Source of the DNA: Gammaproteobacteria bacterium
GTDB lineage: Bacteria; Pseudomonadota; Gammaproteobacteria; DSM-16500
Reading direction: 5' to 3'
Assembly: GCA_009885665.1 (NCBI GenBank)
Contig: VFKI01000179.1
Span: forward strand, 1-5,275
Length of the DNA: 5,275 bases
Shown: piece after piece, positions 1-5,180 of the stretch
Layout: the number at the start of each line of letters is the position of its first letter
Numbering within the stretch: position 1 is the stretch's first letter
The notes under the pieces: generated by a model
Seen by the model: the letters and a program-made list of their open reading frames with translations, nothing else
What the model was told of the DNA's origin: nothing
The model's database searches: none
Made by a program: the position numbers and the translations under genes

Positions 1-26
1 AGGGGGAGAATCGCGATTCTCCCCCT
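1..26. repeat. Perfect 26-bp palindrome
   Basis: The first 26 bases form a perfect palindrome with half-sites AGGGGGAGAATCG / CGATTCTCCCCCT. A further related block, AATCCCCCATCGCG, follows at 31-44, so the GGGGGA..ATCGCG motif is present about two and a half times in both orientations. There is no T-run directly after it, so it is not a classical terminator on the plus strand. The left arm (2-16) recurs at 3940-3954 with one mismatch, so it belongs to a dispersed repeat rather than being a private operator. The window edge may cut a larger element. Confidence 0.8.
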
Positions 27-90
27 TAAGAATCCCCCATCGCGCAAAGTCAGGTTGCATCTGGCCTCGCTGGTATTTTGCGAAGATTGT
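27..90 (+). repeat. Degenerate dispersed repeat, family B, copy 1 (right part)
   Basis: Together with 2-16, this stretch is collinear with 3940-3978. The shared blocks are GGGGGAGAATYGCGA, then TCAGRTTG (50-57 and 3960-3967), then CTCGCTGGT (66-74 and 3970-3978). Relative to the second copy there is a 29-base insertion (about 16-44) bounded by duplicated ATCGCG (10-15 and 39-44), plus a 6-base difference before CTCGCTGGT. The similarity is short and could be partly chance, but three blocks in the same order argue for common origin. No coding content is evident. Confidence 0.4.
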
Positions 91-121
91 GCTGAATGGT
101 TACACTGCATATTAATATAAT
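87..121 (+). promoter_or_regulatory. Probable promoter for the DUF498-MFS operon
   Basis: A perfect TATAAT (-10) lies at 116-121 in an AT-rich stretch, 20 bases before the start codon at 142. The -35 is poor: TGAATG at 93-98 gives a 17-base spacer, and TTGTGC at 87-92 is closer to consensus but too far away. The exact -10 match, its position and the absence of any other promoter before the operon are the only support. Confidence 0.5.
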
Positions 122-141
122 ATTTATTAGGCGCTTAACCT

Positions 142-516
142 ATGAGCAGCGTACTGACGCGTGACGACAACCCTGCTAGCTATCAAATCCACAGCTATCA
201 ACCCGGCCGGATCAAAATCAATACACGTTTATTCACACAAAGCCTGATTCTATCAGCCACCACCCTCATCAGCGACTGGCGTCCTCAACAATTGAGTGAC
301 CTCATGGCCGCTGACTTCGCCGCCATCATCGCACTGCGCCCTGACATCTTGCTGCTTGGCACTGGCGCAACACTAGAATTTCCTTCCATATCATGCTACG
401 GTGAACTAATCAATCTTGGCATTGGAGTGGAAATAATGAACACTGGCGCCGCTTGTCGTACTTACACAGCGTTAACTGCTGAAAACCGTAATGTCATCGC
501 CGCCCTTCTTCTTTAA
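142..516 (+). CDS. Mth938-like (DUF498) domain protein
   Basis: This 124-residue protein matches the Mth938/DUF498 family, the bacterial relatives of mitochondrial complex I assembly factor NDUFAF3, over its whole length. Recognisable blocks are the N-terminal YQPGRIKIN and SLILSA strands (about 19-39), the I-x-DW turn (43-46), the LLLGTGA loop (70-76) and the C-terminal block GIGVEIMNTGAACRTY followed by LTAENR (93-116). The length is that of a complete one-domain protein, and no signal peptide or membrane helix is seen, so it should be cytosolic. The biochemical role in bacteria is not settled; the NDUFAF3 link is homology only. The ribosome-binding site is weak (AGG about 10 bases before the ATG), but the ATG fits the family's N-terminus. 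Its stop lies 11 bases before the MFS start, so the two are probably co-transcribed. Confidence 0.9.
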   Translation: MSSVLTRDDNPASYQIHSYQPGRIKINTRLFTQSLILSATTLISDWRPQQLSDLMAADFAAIIALRPDILLLGTGATLEFPSISCYGELINLGIGVEIMNTGAACRTYTALTAENRNVIAALLL

Positions 517-527
517 GTGGATTCCTT

Positions 528-1799
528 ATGCAAGTCAACGCAGCAAAACATGCATTTCGCTCTGTTGCACCTTTTATTTGTTTATTAGGCGCGACATTTT
601 ATCTATATGAATTCTGCCTACAAGTTTCGCCAGGCGTCATGACACATGAATTGATGGGTGATCTCGCCATGAGCGCCACCGGTCTTGGCCTCGTATCCGC
701 TTCATTTTATTATTCTTACGCGCCCATGCAAATACCCGCCGGCTATCTACACGACCACCTCGGACCGCGCCGCACTTTATCCCTCGCTATACTCATCTGT
801 GTTGCCGGGGCTATTTGCTTTGCGTTGAGCCACAACATGTTAACAGCTGCTGGCGGGCGTTTTTTAATGGGCATCGGATCAGCTTTTTCTTTTACCGGCG
901 CACTGCTGCTCATCATACGTTGGTTTCCGCCCTATTATTTCGCCGTACTCTCTGGCATTGTGCAAATGATGAGCTCCATTGGCGCCATTTTTGGCGAGCA
1001 CCCACTGGCGTCTGCCATTGCCGAATGGGGTTGGCGTAACAGTATGCTAGCGCTGGCTATCGTTGGCATCGCCTTAACGGGGTGTGTTTGGCTATTTGTA
1101 CGTGATTGGCCTGACAATAAAGCGCACCCTTACATCACTAAGCACACTGCAAATACGCACCATCATTTAAAAGCTATTTTTACCAACAAAGCCGCCTGGT
1201 GGATCGCCGCATATTCTTTCTTGATTTGGGCACCGATTACGACATTTGCCGGACTATGGGGCATTCCTTTTATTGCGGCGACCAAACATATCAGCATCGC
1301 CAGCGCATCACTCGCCTGCGCTGCCACTTGGGTGGGTGTTGGCGTCTGTGCGCCTTTGATCGGTTGGCTATCAGAACATCTTCAACAACGTTGCACTGTT
1401 TTGATGAGCGCCGCCGTGTGCGGTTTACTGTCCACTTTTGCGGTCATTTATCTACCCACTTCTATGCCAATACTTTATCTTTGCCTGTTTGGTTTAGGAA
1501 TGGCCGGCAGCGCTCAATCGCTTGCATTTTGCGTGGTACGCGACATCAGCCATCCTCGTCACCTGGGAACGGCGATGGGTTTCAATAATATGGCGACCAT
1601 TGCAGGTGCCGCGATTTTGCAACCTGCTATTGGTTATTTATTACATAAAACTTGGCAAGGCGCCATCATCAACCATGTTCCTTTTTATACCACGCACAAC
1701 TATCGCCTCGCGCTCGCGATGATTCCACTGTGTTATCTGCTTGCATTACTGATCAGTACGCGCTGTATCCCAGAAACGCATTGTCAGCAAAAATGGTAA
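528..1799 (+). CDS. Major facilitator superfamily (MFS) transporter
   Basis: This is a 423-residue, strongly hydrophobic protein of normal MFS length with about 12 predicted membrane helices. The two six-helix halves are separated by a hydrophilic, His-rich loop at about 192-220. The first half carries MFS motif A between helices 2 and 3 (GYLHDHLGPRR, 72-82), and a decayed version lies at the same place in the second half (GWLSEHLQQR, 279-288). The N-terminal FYLYEFCLQVSPGVMTHELM and the RWFPPYYFAVLSG stretch (131-143) are typical of a Legionellales-type MFS subgroup. It should be an inner-membrane secondary transporter. The substrate cannot be read from the sequence, and the acidic/aromatic residues do not point to a known permease. 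The ATG is preceded by AAGTGG about 8 bases upstream. It follows the DUF498 gene by 11 bases and converges on the minus-strand gene ending at 1809. Confidence 0.93.
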   Translation: MQVNAAKHAFRSVAPFICLLGATFYLYEFCLQVSPGVMTHELMGDLAMSATGLGLVSASFYYSYAPMQIPAGYLHDHLGPRRTLSLAILICVAGAICFALSHNMLTAAGGRFLMGIGSAFSFTGALLLIIRWFPPYYFAVLSGIVQMMSSIGAIFGEHPLASAIAEWGWRNSMLALAIVGIALTGCVWLFVRDWPDNKAHPYITKHTANTHHHLKAIFTNKAAWWIAAYSFLIWAPITTFAGLWGIPFIAATKHISIASASLACAATWVGVGVCAPLIGWLSEHLQQRCTVLMSAAVCGLLSTFAVIYLPTSMPILYLCLFGLGMAGSAQSLAFCVVRDISHPRHLGTAMGFNNMATIAGAAILQPAIGYLLHKTWQGAIINHVPFYTTHNYRLALAMIPLCYLLALLISTRCIPETHCQQKW

Positions 1800-1808
1800 A
1801 AAGTCTGA

Positions 1809-2162
1809 TCACCCGACATCCCGCACCTTCGTCTTTTTTGATAACGCTTCGTTAAAAATGCGTTTTATTTGTAGTAGATACAAAAATACTTTGGTGCGCC
1901 ACTTTACACCTCTGCCGCAATTTGAAAAAAACGCTTTTTGTGGCGTATGTTTTTGCCCGTCCGATTGATTTATCTGAGCAATCATAGATGCTGCATAATA
2001 ACGCTCTCTATCATACAACCACATCAATGCTAAAGTTGCTTGGTTACGCAATTGACTGATTTTTTCGCAAACATAAGCTTGTTCTGCCACAGCGTTCACC
2101 GGCACAGCCTGCCATGATGACACCGGCAAATGATTTTCTTTTTCTTCCGCTTCAGTGAGCAT
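1809..2162 (-). CDS. Hypothetical protein with MITE-encoded C-terminus
   Basis: A 117-residue hydrophilic protein of unknown function. Residues 1-87 look like native coding sequence: an acidic N-terminus (MLTEAEEKEN), then a probably helical region (about 24-65) containing QLRNQATLALMWLYDRERYYAAS. From about residue 89 (RTKVFLYLLQIKRIFNEALSKKTKVRDVG) the codons lie inside the repeat at 1813-1898, and the stop falls 4 bases beyond the repeat end. The tail is basic and differs in character from the rest. The original protein was therefore probably shorter or ended differently, and the insertion replaced or extended its C-terminus. A good Shine-Dalgarno TAGGA (2168-2172) sits 5 bases before the ATG. 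It lies 25 bases downstream of the putative membrane-protein gene, so the two may form an operon. I recognise no domain family. Confidence 0.7.
   Translation of the reverse strand: MLTEAEEKENHLPVSSWQAVPVNAVAEQAYVCEKISQLRNQATLALMWLYDRERYYAASMIAQINQSDGQKHTPQKAFFSNCGRGVKWRTKVFLYLLQIKRIFNEALSKKTKVRDVG
1813..1898 (-). mobile_element. MITE-like repeat, internally deleted copy
   Basis: Read on the minus strand, this matches the full element at 3980-4121 at both ends. Its outer terminal repeat is CCGACATCCCGCACC (1813-1827, plus strand), and the inner part CGATAACG-like/CTTCGTTAAAAATG is nearly identical to the other copy. The opposite end is AATACTTTGGTGCG (1885-1898). About 55 internal bases of the full copy are missing and replaced by a short TTTGTAGTAGATAC junction. 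The last bases of the second terminal repeat (GAATGCCGG) are not recognisable, and I see no flanking duplication. The element lies between two convergent genes and forms the 3' end of the minus-strand one. Confidence 0.75.
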
Positions 2163-2168
2163 AGTTTT

Positions 2169-2199
2169 CCTATTGATAATAAGCGCATCAGCGCTTAGG
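2169..2199 (-). promoter_or_regulatory. Stop-codon hairpin before the ribosome-binding site of the 117-aa gene
   Basis: On the minus strand, AAGCGC (2196-2191) and GCGCTT (2186-2181) pair as a 6-bp stem. The 4-base loop contains the TGA stop of the upstream membrane-protein frame. The flanking CCTA (2199-2196) can in part pair with TAGG (2172-2169), which is the Shine-Dalgarno core of the next gene. This geometry would fit translational coupling: a ribosome finishing the first gene opens the hairpin and frees the second ribosome-binding site. There is no U-tract, so it is not an intrinsic terminator. The function is inferred. Confidence 0.35.
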
Positions 2200-2469
2200 C
2201 TCTGTATATTTCATCCCTAGGCCTTGTGCTAAAATTGCAAAAGCGTTATAAGTAGCAACAGCAGCGAATACGCAGGAAAACGCACACCCGATTGCCACAG
2301 CAAGACCGCTCAAAGATGGAATGCAAGATGTTGGCGTTATGCACGTTTCTAAGTTTATCCACTTTGCCCGCATCAAGCGTAACAAACGCCAACCTCGAAA
2401 CAATACGGACGCAAAAAACACCATGCAAGCACACAACACACCTATACTCCACCCTAATGCAGCAAGCAC
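2188..2469 (-). CDS. Putative small two-helix membrane protein
   Basis: This 93-codon frame starts with GTG at 2469, just after an in-frame stop. It encodes two clear hydrophobic segments, about residues 2-24 (LAALGWSIGVLCACMVFFASVLF) and 52-82 (SLSGLAVAIGCAFSCVFAAVATYNAFAILAQ). A Trp/Arg-rich basic loop (FRGWRLLRLMRAKW, 24-37) lies between them and the tail is polar. The basic loop suggests that both ends face the periplasm. It is Cys-rich for its size. No family is recognised. Points for: coherent topology, same strand and 25-base spacing to the next gene, and the stop-codon hairpin. Points against: the GTG has no convincing ribosome-binding site, and the frame overlaps the 5' end of the kinase frame. 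A frameshifted longer form beginning near 2500 is possible. Confidence 0.45.
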   Translation of the reverse strand: MLAALGWSIGVLCACMVFFASVLFRGWRLLRLMRAKWINLETCITPTSCIPSLSGLAVAIGCAFSCVFAAVATYNAFAILAQGLGMKYTEPKR

Positions 2470-3895
2470 TTGGATAAATCAACTCTGCATGCTCAAGCAA
2501 CTATGCGTGCTACTGCTGGACGAAAAACTGAATATCCGCATGTCGAGCAATGCGTGCCAAGCATACACCCGCGATGTTATTGCTAGCGTGATAAAACAAT
2601 TTGCACAAGCATTAACAGCCCCGCACACCAACAAACCTATCACTTTTACAACAATTGACGATAATGAGAGCCTATTTTTAGAATGGGAAGCACTCTCATT
2701 GCCACAAGATGATGGCAGCATGCACTATCTTTTGCTCGGCACCGACGATTCACACGCTCAAAAATTAGAAAAGGAAAATCATACACTTAACTACATTCTA
2801 ACAAAAGTACCCGGCTTTATTTTTTGGAAAGATAAAAAATTAAACCTCATCGGTTGTAATGAAAATTTTGCGTGTCAAGTAGGCTTGGATTCAACAAAAG
2901 CCATTTCAGGTAAATCGAATTATGAGCTACCCTGGGATCTCGCTCAAACAGAACGCTTCTTACGGGATGACATCGAAGTGATGACCACAGGCCAACCTAA
3001 ATTAAACTTTGAAGAGATTCAACGCCAGGCTGATGGCACACAAGCCACTTTGCTCACCAGTAAAGTCCCCATTTATGATATACACAATCGCAGCACGGGT
3101 ATTCTTGGTATGTATGTTGATATCACTGATCAAAAAACCATCGAGCTGCTACAACAACTACGCAAAGAAAAAAAATATGCTGAGCTTGCTGATCAATTAA
3201 AAACAGAATTTATACGCAATATGGAACACGATATTCGCACACCACTCGGCGGCATTGCAGGGCTTGCCACCATTTTAAGCATGGACGAATCGGATATAAA
3301 GCGTAGAGGCTATCTGCATGACATTGTCGAAAGCGCACATGAACTACTCACTTACTGCAACAGTATTATTAATTATTCGCAAATAGCGCAAGGCAAGCTA
3401 CCGTTGCTCAGCGAAAATTTTTCTATCCGCTCCGTCATAGATAAAGTGATAACGATAGAAACCCCTGCTGCCCACATGAAAGGGTTATTATTACAATTTG
3501 AATGCGACGAAAATGTGCCAAATACATTAACAGGTGATCCGCGTCGTTTACAACAAATCTTGCTTAACCTGGTCAGTAATGCCATCAAATTTACACATCA
3601 AGGCCATGTTTCGCTGAACATCCAGTGTGTTGAACAATCTCAACATGTCGCGTATCTTAGCATGACGGTACAAGATACCGGCATTGGCATTCCTGCTGAC
3701 AAGCACGAAATGATCTTTGAAAAGTTTAATCGGGTTAACCCTGCCAATAGTGGCTGTTATTCAGGAACAGGCTTGGGACTCGGCATTGTTAAACAATTCG
3801 CTGAAGAATTAGGCGGCAACGTTACAGTCACCAGCGAATTAGGCAAAGGCTCAACCTTCACCTGCCTTATCCCTTTTATACTAACTAAAGAATAA
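2423..3895 (+). CDS. PAS-domain sensor histidine kinase (soluble)
   Basis: A cytoplasmic histidine kinase, 490 residues from this start, that autophosphorylates a His and passes the phosphate to a response regulator. Residues are counted from the ATG at 2423. About 28-106 resemble a weak first PAS-like fold (LLLDEKLNIRMSSN). A short coiled segment (KLEKENHTLNYIL) leads to a clear PAS domain at about 121-237 (GFIFWKDKKLNLIGCNENF to MYVDITDQ). Then come a helical linker, the H-box MEHDIRTP (His269), the N-box LLNLVSNAIKFT (Asn386), G1 DTGIGIP (418-424), the F-box FEKFN and G2 GTGLGLG (448-454). All catalytic motifs are intact. There is no membrane helix and no receiver domain. The frame is open from an ATG at 2321, but codons 1-34 there are basic and low in structure and overlap the minus-strand gene. 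ATG 2489 is another candidate. None has a good ribosome-binding site, so the start is uncertain while the stop is firm. Confidence 0.92.
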   Translation: MQAHNTPILHPNAASTWINQLCMLKQLCVLLLDEKLNIRMSSNACQAYTRDVIASVIKQFAQALTAPHTNKPITFTTIDDNESLFLEWEALSLPQDDGSMHYLLLGTDDSHAQKLEKENHTLNYILTKVPGFIFWKDKKLNLIGCNENFACQVGLDSTKAISGKSNYELPWDLAQTERFLRDDIEVMTTGQPKLNFEEIQRQADGTQATLLTSKVPIYDIHNRSTGILGMYVDITDQKTIELLQQLRKEKKYAELADQLKTEFIRNMEHDIRTPLGGIAGLATILSMDESDIKRRGYLHDIVESAHELLTYCNSIINYSQIAQGKLPLLSENFSIRSVIDKVITIETPAAHMKGLLLQFECDENVPNTLTGDPRRLQQILLNLVSNAIKFTHQGHVSLNIQCVEQSQHVAYLSMTVQDTGIGIPADKHEMIFEKFNRVNPANSGCYSGTGLGLGIVKQFAEELGGNVTVTSELGKGSTFTCLIPFILTKE

Positions 3896-3939
3896 CTATT
3901 CAAATGGCTACTCGAGCGGAGTCCTCGTGACGCCGTTCC
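3896..3939. other. Kinase 3' flank without clear terminator
   Basis: These bases begin the 305-bp gene-free interval that runs to 4200. A small imperfect stem, CGAG/CTCG around GGAGTCC, can be drawn at about 3912-3927, but no U-tract follows. The rest of the interval is occupied by repeat B (3940-3979), the MITE-like element (3980-4121) and a probable promoter and leader region (4122-4200). No ORF of convincing quality is present on either strand. Confidence 0.4.
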
Positions 3940-3979
3940 GGGGGAGAATTGCGAAAAAATCAGATTGATCTCGCTGGTG
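3940..3979 (+). repeat. Dispersed repeat family B, copy 2, target of MITE insertion
   Basis: GGGGGAGAATTGCGA (3940-3954) matches 2-16 with one mismatch. TCAGATTG (3960-3967) and CTCGCTGGT (3970-3978) follow in the same order as at 50-57 and 66-74. The last six bases, CTGGTG (3974-3979), are repeated on the far side of the adjacent MITE-like element. Removing the element and one CTGGTG restores CTCGCTGGTGGTATT, which resembles CTCGCTGGTATTTT at 66-79. The MITE therefore seems to have inserted into a copy of this repeat. Confidence 0.45.
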
Positions 3980-4121
3980 CCGGCATTCCGCACCAAAGTA
4001 TTTTTTGCATAAATCGAGGCAAAAATGGCTTTTAAAGCGCAGTTTACACGCAAGTAAATGAACATTTAAAACACATTTTTAACGAAGCGTTATCGAAAAA
4101 GACAAAGGTGCGGAATGTCGG
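3980..4121 (+). mobile_element. Full-length 142-bp MITE-like element
   Basis: The ends are CCGGCATTCCGCACC (3980-3994) and GGTGCGGAATGTCGG (4107-4121), a 15-bp terminal inverted repeat with one mismatch. CTGGTG abuts the element on both sides (3974-3979 and 4122-4127), as a 6-bp target-site duplication would. The interior holds a second, imperfect inverted pair (CTTTTAAA.../TTTAAAAC) and a small central stem, TTTAC (4043-4047) with GTAAA (4054-4058), so the RNA or single strand could fold into a long nested hairpin. It encodes no transposase and would be moved only in trans. Related copies are at 1813-1898 and 5181-5275. The responsible transposase family cannot be named from this window. Confidence 0.85.
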
Positions 4122-4147
4122 CTGGTGGTATTAATATCGCCTTAATA

Positions 4148-4192
4148 TTGACCTACTATACTATCCATCGTGCTAGCTTTAGTTAGGGAGGA
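4148..4192 (+). promoter_or_regulatory. Possible promoter and strong ribosome-binding site for the 118-aa gene
   Basis: Just beyond the MITE lies an AT-rich stretch with TATACT at 4157-4162 (five of six bases of the -10 consensus) and a TTGACC box at 4148-4153. The two are not correctly spaced to each other, so at most one is used. AGGGAGGA (4185-4192) is a near-perfect Shine-Dalgarno sequence 8 bases before the ATG at 4201. The ribosome-binding site is convincing; the promoter is only suggestive. Transcription would cover the unknown gene and the receiver gene. Confidence 0.4.
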
Positions 4193-4200
4193 TAGATCAC

Positions 4201-4557
4201 ATGGATTTTCGTCATAATTGTGCCGCGTTTTTTTTGTGCTTGACACAACAACTCAAAAAAAACAATCACGACTCACATCCCAAGCTGTCTTTGTGCGATG
4301 GAAATTTTCAACGCGTTACCCAAAAAAATCAGCTTTCGGCTCTTGACTGGATACGACATTGCATACATAATGCGCGGGCTGTTGTGTTTGATATGACACA
4401 TCAATGGCAACCCGTTTTAACTAAGCTCCTGAAAAGACTTAATCTAAAACTATCTCGTTTACCGTTATCAAATAGATCATCCAACTGTATGCAAACCTTA
4501 ATTTTATTTCTTGGCTTACGCTATAGAGCGATGACACGGAAGCTCAATAATTCGTAA
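4201..4557 (+). CDS. Hypothetical basic protein, unidentified
   Basis: I do not recognise this 118-residue protein. It is strongly basic, with an N-terminal segment that is mildly hydrophobic (CAAFFLCLTQQL, 7-18), a polar middle, a probably helical region (about 46-85, with LDWIRHCIHNARAVVFDM and LTKLLKRLNLKLSRL) and a basic C-terminus (LRYRAMTRKLNNS). No signal peptidase site, Hpt motif or helix-turn-helix can be claimed. The strong Shine-Dalgarno sequence AGGGAGGA, 8 bases before the ATG, argues that it is translated. It ends 21 bases before the receiver gene, so the two are probably co-transcribed, which would link it to the signalling pair. It could also be a recently formed or degraded frame next to the repeat. 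Confidence 0.6.
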   Translation: MDFRHNCAAFFLCLTQQLKKNNHDSHPKLSLCDGNFQRVTQKNQLSALDWIRHCIHNARAVVFDMTHQWQPVLTKLLKRLNLKLSRLPLSNRSSNCMQTLILFLGLRYRAMTRKLNNS

Positions 4558-4578
4558 ACTAATTAAAAGGGACCTAAT

Positions 4579-4995
4579 ATGAATCAAATTAAACTTAAAG
4601 TGTTACTGGTTGAAGACCAAGCTATTGCACAAAAAGTTGGTAAGTTTTACCTAAACCGGCTTGGCTACGAAGTTGATGTGGCTCAGAATGGCTGCACCGC
4701 ACTCGCGCTCTACCAGGAAAATCGGGACAAGTATATCGTCATCTTCATGGACTTGGGATTGGCTGACATTGACGGCCTAACCATCACCGAAACGATACGT
4801 AAGCTTGAGCGCGAGGGTGAGCACACGCCAATCATTGCATTATCCGCTCACGATGCAGAAGATATGCGCCAAAGTTGTCGCCAAGCAGGTTTCACTGACT
4901 TCATTTCCAAGCCGATTTTACAGCAAGAAAATCATCCGATTCTGGCGAAATACTTAGACATGCGCAACGGCGCGTTAGCGACAGGTTCGCGATAG
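4579..4995 (+). CDS. Stand-alone response-regulator receiver (CheY-like)
   Basis: A 138-residue single REC domain that accepts phosphate on Asp from a histidine kinase or phosphotransfer protein. Visible are the acidic pair Glu12-Asp13 (VLLVEDQ), the phospho-acceptor Asp58 (FMDLGL), the switch Ser89 (IIALSAHD) and Lys111-Pro112 (FISKPI). All key residues are present. The usual Pro after the active-site strand (GLPDIDG) is Ala here (GLADIDG, 60-66). No output domain follows; the last ~20 residues are a short tail, so it should act by protein contact or as a relay step. The Shine-Dalgarno AAGGGA (4567-4572) is 6 bases before the ATG. The histidine kinase ending at 3895 lacks a receiver and is the obvious candidate partner. 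This sequence type resembles the receiver of hybrid kinases, so descent from a once-fused protein is possible. Confidence 0.93.
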   Translation: MNQIKLKVLLVEDQAIAQKVGKFYLNRLGYEVDVAQNGCTALALYQENRDKYIVIFMDLGLADIDGLTITETIRKLEREGEHTPIIALSAHDAEDMRQSCRQAGFTDFISKPILQQENHPILAKYLDMRNGALATGSR

Positions 4996-5016
4996 CGTCT
5001 TGTTAATAAAGTAATA

Positions 5017-5054
5017 GCTCAGCACCCTTGACCAACGGCGAAGGGGTGCTGAGC
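5017..5054. terminator. Strong hairpin downstream of the receiver gene
   Basis: GCTCAGCACCC (5017-5027) and GGGTGCTGAGC (5044-5054) form a perfect 11-bp GC-rich stem. It can be extended by TT/AA across a bulge, leaving a loop of about 11 bases. It begins 22 bases after the receiver stop. No U-tract follows on the plus strand. On the minus strand it is followed by TATTACTTTATT, which is only moderately T-rich. It may act as a transcript-end stabiliser or weak terminator. Confidence 0.5.
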
Positions 5055-5180
5055 CCAATGGCACCAAGTTAACATTATCAACGCACAGACAAGCCATCCG
5101 GAAAAAGCAAAAAACGTTATAAATCAACATGTTATCTTGGCACTGGGTCAAAAAGTTATCGGCAGTTTGATGGTTTTTTA
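5055..5180. other. Intergenic stretch, no supported gene
   Basis: No convincing gene, RNA or promoter is seen. A plus-strand frame is open without a good start from about 5055, runs through the adjacent repeat and stops at TGA 5254-5256. It has no ribosome-binding site and I do not call it. An A-rich run lies at 5101-5115 and a T-run at 5174-5179. Confidence 0.4.

Noticed and set aside
1199..1588. 129-codon plus-strand frame inside the MFS gene
   Set aside because: It is an alternate frame of a clearly coding transporter, Arg/Cys/His-rich, with no family resemblance.
2321..2422. Upstream extension of the kinase to ATG 2321
   Set aside because: The extra 34 codons are very basic with no domain character, overlap the minus-strand gene and lack a well-placed ribosome-binding site; kept only as an alternative start.
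3757..4065. 102-codon minus-strand frame across the kinase end and MITE
   Set aside because: It is antisense to the conserved ATPase-domain coding region and its N-terminal part is the reverse complement of the repeat; no ribosome-binding site or family.
3980..4121. MITE hairpin as an intrinsic terminator or CRISPR-like repeat
   Set aside because: The copies are far apart and in different orientations, with no regular spacing or spacers, and the terminal stem has no following U-tract; a transposable element explains them better.
4148..4176. TTGACC with TGCTAG as a sigma-70 promoter
   Set aside because: The spacing is right at 17 bases, but TGCTAG matches the -10 consensus at too few positions to call it.
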